Source: Seminavis robusta (lineage: Eukaryota; Bacillariophyta; Bacillariophyceae; Naviculales; Naviculaceae). Taken from it: a stretch of DNA of 64,000 bases. How positions within the stretch are numbered: the first letter of the stretch is position 1; every line of letters starts with the position of its first letter. Shown here piece by piece: positions 58,501 through 64,000 of the stretch. The notes under the pieces were generated by a model. The model was not told the DNA's origin, made no database searches, and was given only the letters and a program-made list of their open reading frames with translations. Both the position numbers and the translations under genes were made by a program. The stretch spans positions 1 to 64,000 of the forward strand of contig CAICTM010000271.1 of the NCBI GenBank assembly GCA_903772945.1. The letters are read 5' to 3'.

Positions 58501-59422
58501 GTGTAGTCTTTGACGAGGATGCCTACAATGGAAGGGACCTCACTGCAGAGAATAAAGCAATTGTGAAGAAGCGTTGTGGTGTAAGTTTACGATATGTTCA
58601 TCCACCCCCCACACACACAGACACGAGCAACGCCTCAATTTCATGCCTTGTCGTACAAAACAGGAGCGCGCTCCGACATATTGGGACAATAAGTTGCAGG
58701 ATAACGTGTTGATCCATTTCAGAGCCTCGGAGAAGGAATACCGACTCCTGGCACATTTCTATGGCATGATCTACATTACAAACCCAGCCATTGACCATTA
58801 CTACAAGCGTTTCGTGAGAGATTTTCTGCATTACCACGATTCAATCTACTGTGCGGCGGGAAAGATCGTGAAAGCACTGCAAGCGGAAGGCGAAAAGCGC
58901 GGCTTCTTAGCTGACGACGAAGGGGGTGGTGGCTACTCAGCGCTTCACGTGCGCAGGGGTGATCTTCAATACAAGAAAGTGAAAATCCCTGCAGAGGAAT
59001 GGTATGAAAACACGAAGGAAGTATGGAGGCCTGGTGAAATTCTGTATATTGCCACGGATGAACGAAACAAAACTTTCTTCGACCCTATCAAAGAGCACAA
59101 CGATATCAGATTCCTTGATGACTACTTTGAAATGGCCGGCCTTAAGGATCTGGACCCCAACTATATGGGGATGATTGACACCATTGTGGCAAGCCGAGGT
59201 CGTGCCTTTGCAGGGACTTGGTTTTCGACATTTTCTGGCTACATCAACCGTTTGCGCGGGTATCATGGGATGTCAATGATGGACTCATGGTATTCGTGGC
59301 TGCAGCGCAAGGATGCGCTTCATAAATGGGAAGAAGTTGACCATTTCGCGTACGCGTTTGAATGGCCAGATTGCTGGGTTGGCATCGATGCTGATGTTTG
59401 GCCCTCCAGGGATAAATTCTAA
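55509..59422 (+). CDS. Tandem-domain GDP-fucose O-fucosyltransferase-like protein (type II membrane)
   Basis: Model: exons 55509-57500, 57584-57802, 57883-58026, 58129-58330, 58426-58580 and 58664-59422; 1156 residues. Residues 43-65 (MTFFVGAVLAVAGITVVPIF) form one membrane anchor, after a basic N-terminus: Golgi/ER type II topology. Domain 1 (about 175-640) and domain 2 (about 690-1150) are homologous. Each has FxPDRGGWNNIRM, a TGRTLVLPP segment, the HVRRGDLQYKKVKIPAEEW nucleotide-sugar loop (H472 and H999) and AGTWFSTF(T/S)GYINRLRGY, all typical of the O-FucT superfamily. A GTACGT donor at 57501 and an AAG acceptor at 57583 link the domains in phase. Read as two genes, the second would start 2 bp after the first stop and lack any signal or anchor. 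Two separate genes remain possible. Confidence 0.72.
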
Positions 59423-59529
59423 TGAAGTCAATAATTACAGTATGATTGCTCTTGAGATGAGTTGCGCTCATGTTGCAGCCGTGGAGACTTGTGGTCAAAC
59501 CGAGCAGGTGAAATGAATAGTGGAATGAT

Positions 59530-60400
59530 TAGAAAGCACCTGCTTCTGCAATCCCCAGTAGCCATGGCATCATAGACACACTGATCCTTCGAGTCTTCCG
59601 GCTGCTCAAAGGCCTTCTCAGCAGCTTCCATGGCAGTGGATTCACCAGCCACTGTCCCACCTTCTTTGTGCTTGGCATCATGCTGCACAGAAATGGGTGC
59701 TGGGGAAGTGGTTTGTCTGGAAGAGCTTGGGCTCATTATCAAGCACTTGCCATTCATTTCCAAAGGCATCAGCATCAGACATCGTGGTACCATTTCGAGC
59801 AAGCCACTCCCAGTACCAATTCTCGCAGAATGAAGACACTTGATGCCTCCATACTCCTGAAAGCCGGCACCAACTGTCTTGATACCAACCAGGTTCTTGA
59901 AGGATTGGATCACACAACCTGCATTCTCTCTCCCAGAGCACTAGTGAACACATTGTGCTTGGACGTGGCATTCTTGTGAGTGACACTGTACTTATCCAGC
60001 TTCTCTGAGTCAAGATCAGCATTGGAGATTCCACCCAACATGTATAGCTAGCATTTAGGCACCAACTTCCAAAACTCGAAGACATCACCTGCGGCCTTCA
60101 AAGGAACATCATCAAAGTTAGCATCTTATGGCAAGGAAACCCAATCAGCGCTGTCAAGACCTTCCTAACATGACAACTGCAGTCTATTGCAGTAGAGATG
60201 GAGTGACCTGAAATCCTGAAAGTGTAACCATCCGGAGAATTGCCAGAGAAGCAAATGTAATCAACTCCTGCAAAATCTATGGAGACTGCCAACACAATCA
60301 ACATTTCACATGTACCATTAATAGCCCAAGCACTGATGATGCTCATGGGGGATGAGAAAGTCAAACAGCCAAACCAAAAAGTTTCCACAGACACTAAAGA
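59530..60400 (-). pseudogene. Decayed coding-like region, family unknown
   Basis: Minus-strand frames read like protein (FAGVDYICFSGNSPDGYTF; NADLDSEKLDKYSVTHKN; TVGAGFQEYGGIKCLHSARI) and succeed one another along the strand, but no continuous frame or consistent splice model links them. The region therefore looks like a dead gene, or a remnant of an unclassified repeat. I cannot name the family. Confidence 0.3.
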
Positions 60401-61042
60401 GCTAGGTAGTACTAGATTAGAAGAGGTCGAGAGCCGAGAGCTTCCACGTAGATGTCACCGTGTTTTCGCCTTTTCTGGCTAAGCGAGTCGAGTCGAGTCA
60501 CTTTTTGCTACCGTGAAAGCGCAAAAGATACCGTACAGGTCGGTACCAGCACAGCTCCAGCACCCTTTTGAAAGATACTGGCACAAGGCTCTTTCTCATT
60601 CTTTAGCAGCTGGCTGTTGTTGCTTGATGTCATGCAGCTGCTGGAACTTGAACTGCTCGCACAGAAGACAAAACTCCATGGAGAACTTCGGTTCCGGAAA
60701 CTGAGACTTTGTTAAGTATTCTAGGAGAACTGCGACACTTCTGTTCACTGATGCTGTCCAGCTTTGTTGGGAACCACCAAACGATGGACAAGCTTGTCAT
60801 GGTCTTGACACCACGCAGCTTTTTGGATGGCTCTGGACCCTCTATCCCAGCTCCCAACATTGGAACTGACGTTTGCCAGGCGGCGTCTTCTCAAATCCAC
60901 GAAAAAACAAAGATTGATGAGCAATCAGCAGCACCACCTGCTACCCTTCTAAGCTGAGCAGCACAGCCAACCATCACTTTTTGGCTGAAAGTACGAATAG
61001 TTTGTTATCTTTCTATCACTATTTTCTGCCATAGTTACCAAG

Positions 61043-61210
61043 ATGATGCCCCCAAGTCGTAAACGTCAATCATCTGGTCTCTGCGTTGTTGCGGCCGTAG
61101 CAGCGGTCTCCATGAGAGGTGAGTGATGTCAGGGTTGTTGTTCCGTTGTATCTTTTGTCGTCGTTCTGTTGGATTATCTCGCCTCGACAGCTGGCACAGC
61201 CGAAAGCTAG
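61043..61210 (+). other. Orphan signal-peptide-like exon
   Basis: Two adjacent ATGs start a frame of basic residues then a hydrophobic core (GLCVVAAVAAVSM), ending at a GTGAGT donor at 61119. A good acceptor at 61190 leads after six codons to a stop, so the spliced product would be only 31 residues. It may be the surviving first exon of a lost secreted protein. Confidence 0.25.
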
Positions 61211-61688
61211 TTCTTTGGTCTGTTACCATGGTTTCAAAGCCAAGGGTATTCTACCCATCTCATCGTAAAGCCACCGCCATCGCCAACAGAGGACGGGATC
61301 ATCTTGCTGCCTTGTTGAGAAGATGTGATGTTTTTGTACCCATAACCTAATGGTTGGTACACGTACATTCACTGCTTCCGAGAAGCTTTTTCGGCATACC
61401 GGTAACAAGAACCACACAACTTCTCCAAGTCAGAACGGAATTCTTTGGTATGCTTCGCTACCCATCAACATCCATCAACGCACATCACCCAAGCTTCCAC
61501 TTGTTGCTTTTCAAGAGCTTGGAATCAAATCGAATCTACCTTCAGCTAGCTAGATAGCTGTTCCTATTGCATGCTTCCATCTCTTTGTCGCATCTGCCCC
61601 CTCCGTTTGATCAATTGCACTGAATCCAATCCAAACTCACCATTATCTTTCTCATCTCATCTTTCTGTGTGCATTATTATTATCCACC

Positions 61689-63196
61689 ATGTCGGTTGCT
61701 ACCTCCTTTCTTCCCACTCTTGTTTGGATGATGTCAGTCGTTTCGGTGGGTGCCTTTACTTCTCCCTTTATCCATCCACAACCACACCACCACAACAATC
61801 TACAACTCTCGCCTCCACGAGCATCTACAGCTCTTGCCGCATCGGGGGATGTCCAATGGTTTAGTTCTCTCTCGATTGATAATAATAAACCATCCCACGA
61901 CGAACCCGATCTATGGACCAACCCCGGCGATGATGTCAAAAACTTTCGACGAGTTATGGATCCGACCAACAAGGTCATGAATGAAATCCAACTTTCCGAT
62001 ACTCTACTATCGGCAGCAATGAAATCCAAAAAGCAAAAAGAACCGTCCCATGCACTCCAGCAAGAAGTGTCGTCTCGGCGAAAAGTAAGAGCCACTGTGA
62101 GTGAAACCGGAACGGACAGCATGAGACATTACATCAAAATGATGTGCAATCATGAACTCTTGAACAAAAATGAAGAAGTGGTTTTGGCACGAGAGATTCA
62201 GCTTCTCATTGCATATGAAGAGGAACGAGAAATGCTCGAGGAACAACTCATGAGGTATGTATATACATCCACTGCCCCCACAAACTGATTTGTTCGTTTT
62301 AGTTCCTAAGTTCTGACTTTTCTTTTGGTTTCCCTTTTTCTTTCTTTAGACCACCGACTTACGCCGAATGGGCCGCTGCCGTGCGCCCCGACATGACGGT
62401 GCCGGAATTGAAGAAACAGATTCGACGATCTATCCGGGCCAAGGCAGCACTCATCGAATCCAACATTCGATTGGTCGTATCCATTGCCAAACGATACCAA
62501 AAGAGAGGTTTGTCCTTTCAAGACTTGAGTCAAGAAGGAATCTTGGGATTGACACGAGCCACCGAAAAGTTTGATCCGGAACGAGGATTCCGCTTTTCCA
62601 CATATGCCACATGGTGGATCAAACAATCCATCATGAGAGCCATTGCCGATCAGGGGCGCGTCATTCGACTGCCCGTCCACATTCACGATCAGCTCAATAG
62701 TTTGCGCAAGACCACGCGAGAACTCAACTCGGAGTTGGGCAGGGATCCCACCACGGAGGAATTGACCAACCGAACCAAGCTCACGTCCGCGCGCATCGAT
62801 TTCCTCAACCGAGTCTCGCAACAGTCCATCTCGATGGAAACCGAATTGAAATCATCCAAGACCAAGGGATCCGGTGCTGGATTGGGAGGTGCGGACGGTC
62901 TGACGGTGGGTGACACTGTCGGGGATCCCGAGCAAGCACCTGTCGATCAAGCATCCTACCAAATGCTCAAGGATGACATTTCGCGTTTGATTTGTACTCT
63001 GAACCGTCGAGAACAGGCCGTCATTCGCATGCGGTTTGGTTTGGATGACGGCAAGGCCAAGACGTTGGAAGACATTGGAAACCGCTTTTCTGTCACGCGA
63101 GAGCGAATACGACAAATTGAAGCCCGGGCACTGCACAAACTACGACAGCCCTATCGCAATCACTCGGTCAAGTGCTATGTGAAGGATTATTCATGA
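61689..63196 (+). CDS. Plastid-targeted RNA polymerase sigma-70 factor
   Basis: Two exons, 61689-62254 and 62350-63196, 470 residues. The N-terminus has a signal peptide ([13 protein letters not shown]) followed by FTSPF, the Phe-led cleavage motif of diatom plastid proteins, then a Ser/Pro/His-rich transit-like stretch. Region 1.2/2.1 begins around residue 145. Region 2 includes IVRLVVS-like [19 protein letters not shown], the core-binding [12 protein letters not shown] and the -10 element reader [19 protein letters not shown]. Region 3 follows ([15 protein letters not shown]), and region 4 has the helix-turn-helix [20 protein letters not shown] that reads the -35 element. It should direct the bacterial-type plastid RNA polymerase to plastid promoters. 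The gene is nuclear, since it has a spliceosomal intron. Confidence 0.95.
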
Positions 63197-63691
63197 GAGA
63201 ACTCCAAACAACCAATTTTCGTCCCACACTGCCGGGGCTAGCGCAAGTCGTTGTGATCAACCACAACATGCGGCACAAACAAACATGCTTAAATTTTAAT
63301 CTAGCAACAACTTCCAGGTTCTAATGGGTAGCTTGGATAATGTTATTAGCTAGCTCGGTATGCATACATGAAACGACCGTTGGCTCTACTCGAGCCAAGC
63401 CACGTCAAGCAACATGGTGAGAAGCTACAGCGTTCACCCCTCCTGCGGTTTGCGCAAGTCGTTGTGATCAAACATGCTTGAATATCGCAACAACTGTCAG
63501 GATCTCTCTTGAGTAGTTTGAATAGTCTAATGTTAGTAGCTAGCTAGGTATGCATATTTGATGAAAGGACCGTTGAATCTGCTGGGGCCAAACTAACTAC
63601 ATGTCAACTTGGCCAGAAAGATTTCCTGCTAAACTCGTGTCTTTTCTCAGTAACCAATGCCATTACTGCTTCAAGCCTCCTACAGAGAGTC
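63197..63691. other. Intergenic region containing a diverged duplication
   Basis: Apart from the duplication listed separately, no gene or other element is seen between the sigma-factor stop and the end of the minus-strand ankyrin-type gene. Confidence 0.4.
63239..63610. repeat. Diverged direct duplication of about 170-200 bp
   Basis: GCGCAAGTCGTTGTGATCAA occurs at about 63241 and again at about 63454. After each copy come AAACATGCTT(A/G)AAT, CAACAACT, TAATGTTA(T/G)TAGCTAGCT, GGTATGCATA and GACCGTTG in the same order. The copies differ by many substitutions and small indels, so the duplication is old or arose from a dispersed repeat. Confidence 0.75.
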
Positions 63692-64000
63692 TTAGGCCTT
63701 GCCAGTAAGGAGGTCTGCAGGGGCAAGTCCTTGTGCATCACGATCTGTGTGAGGGACTCCGGTCTTCATCAAGATGGTAGTGATTTCTTGATGGCGTTGC
63801 TCAAAAGCCCACCACATGGGACCACGTCCATCCTTGCTGCGAACAAAGGCCAAAGTGGGCTCCTCTGCCAGAATGCTCCTCAATTCTTCCACTTGGTTGG
63901 TAGTAATGAGTCGCCACATCAGGGTTGTCTCTTCCGTATCAGCCCAAGTGTTGTAGATTTCATCAACACGCTTTCGTTGCTCCTCAGGTTGTCGTGACTC
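63692..64000 (-). CDS. 3' end of an ankyrin-type repeat protein (partial)
   Basis: The frame is open from the right window edge to a stop at 63692, giving about 102 C-terminal residues; the start lies outside. The sequence contains LAFVRSKDGRGPMWWAFEQR and ITTILMKTGVPHTDRDAQG, which follow the ankyrin spacing (DGRGPMWWA...(L/M)(L/K)xxGVxxxxxDxxGxxPxDLL). It ends in PADLLTGKA. The DGRGPMWWA form is one I associate with stramenopile ankyrin-tailed proteins. Function cannot be assigned from the fragment. Confidence 0.6.
   Translation of the reverse strand, partial: ESRQPEEQRKRVDEIYNTWADTEETTLMWRLITTNQVEELRSILAEEPTLAFVRSKDGRGPMWWAFEQRHQEITTILMKTGVPHTDRDAQGLAPADLLTGKA

Larger units (their letters stand above)
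59423..61688. other. Non-genic stretch with coding-like remnants
   Basis: Contains the decayed minus-strand region at 59530-60400 and an orphan signal-peptide-like exon at 61043-61212, both listed separately. Otherwise only short frames. TCGAGTCGAGTC repeats at 60485-60499 and AGCTAGCTAGATAGCT at 61543-61559 are visible. Confidence 0.4.

Noticed and set aside
57512-59422. A separate second O-fucosyltransferase gene starting at 57512
   Set aside because: It would start 2 bp after the preceding stop, with no promoter space and no signal or anchor, while an in-phase donor/acceptor pair joins it to the first domain. Kept only as an alternative.

Overview
The window reads as nuclear DNA of a diatom, probably a raphid pennate. 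The evidence is a plastid sigma factor with a signal peptide ending just before a Phe (the diatom 'ASAFAP-like' targeting style), many short GT-AG introns (about 74-146 bp), dense genes on both strands, several long proteins that look diatom-restricted, a decayed Ty3/Gypsy fragment at the left edge, and intergenic DNA full of GTACCGGTAC and CTAGCTAG palindromes. Species assignment is inference only.

Layout. 1-1.4 kb: Gypsy-type fossil. 2.4-4.5 kb: secreted M6 metalloprotease. 5.7-6.4 kb (-): orphan coiled-coil protein. 6.9-9.5 kb: secreted seven-bladed FG-GAP-like propeller. 10.4-11.8 kb: ELO fatty-acid elongase in five exons. 12.7-14.2 kb: DDI1-type ubiquitin-like/retropepsin protease. 14.5-16.5 kb (-): conserved nuclear-looking orphan. 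18.0-18.6 kb: small protein with two helix-hairpin-helix-like repeats. 18.6-20.7 kb: non-genic, with decayed coding-like DNA. 20.7-22.2 kb (-): ankyrin/coiled-coil protein. 23.4-24.8 kb (-): casein kinase 1. 25.7-27.5 kb (-): secreted metzincin with a Ser-Pro linker. 29.2-37.6 kb (-): a 13-exon CHD-family chromatin remodeller of about 2472 residues. 38.3-42.2 kb: Ulp1/SENP SUMO protease, divergent from the remodeller. 42.9-44.5 kb: acidic orphan. 44.7-46.8 kb (-): ARM-like protein. 47.3-48.8 kb: secreted trypsin-like protease. 49.9-52.8 kb: BRO1/ALIX-like protein with a C-terminal UBA domain. 52.9-55.0 kb (-): two-exon orphan. 55.5-59.4 kb: tandem-domain O-fucosyltransferase. 61.7-63.2 kb: plastid sigma-70 factor. 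63.7-64.0 kb (-): 3' end of an ankyrin-type gene.

The genes are ordinary housekeeping and surface genes without operon logic, but themes recur. Three secreted or surface endopeptidases (M6, metzincin, trypsin) and two intracellular ones (DDI1, Ulp1) lie within 40 kb. Chromatin and SUMO functions sit back to back at 37.6-38.3 kb. I rebuilt the exon structures by hand from splice signals and phase; every multi-exon model given here closes in frame.

The most unusual items are the fused double O-fucosyltransferase (first domain intronless, second cut by introns, only 2 bp between the apparent stop and the next ATG if read as two genes), the 16-nt microexon inside the CHD helicase core, the ALIX-like protein ending in UBA, and the metzincin whose Ser-Pro linker lies between its N-terminal and catalytic domains. 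I found no evidence of a phage-like or defence-type system.
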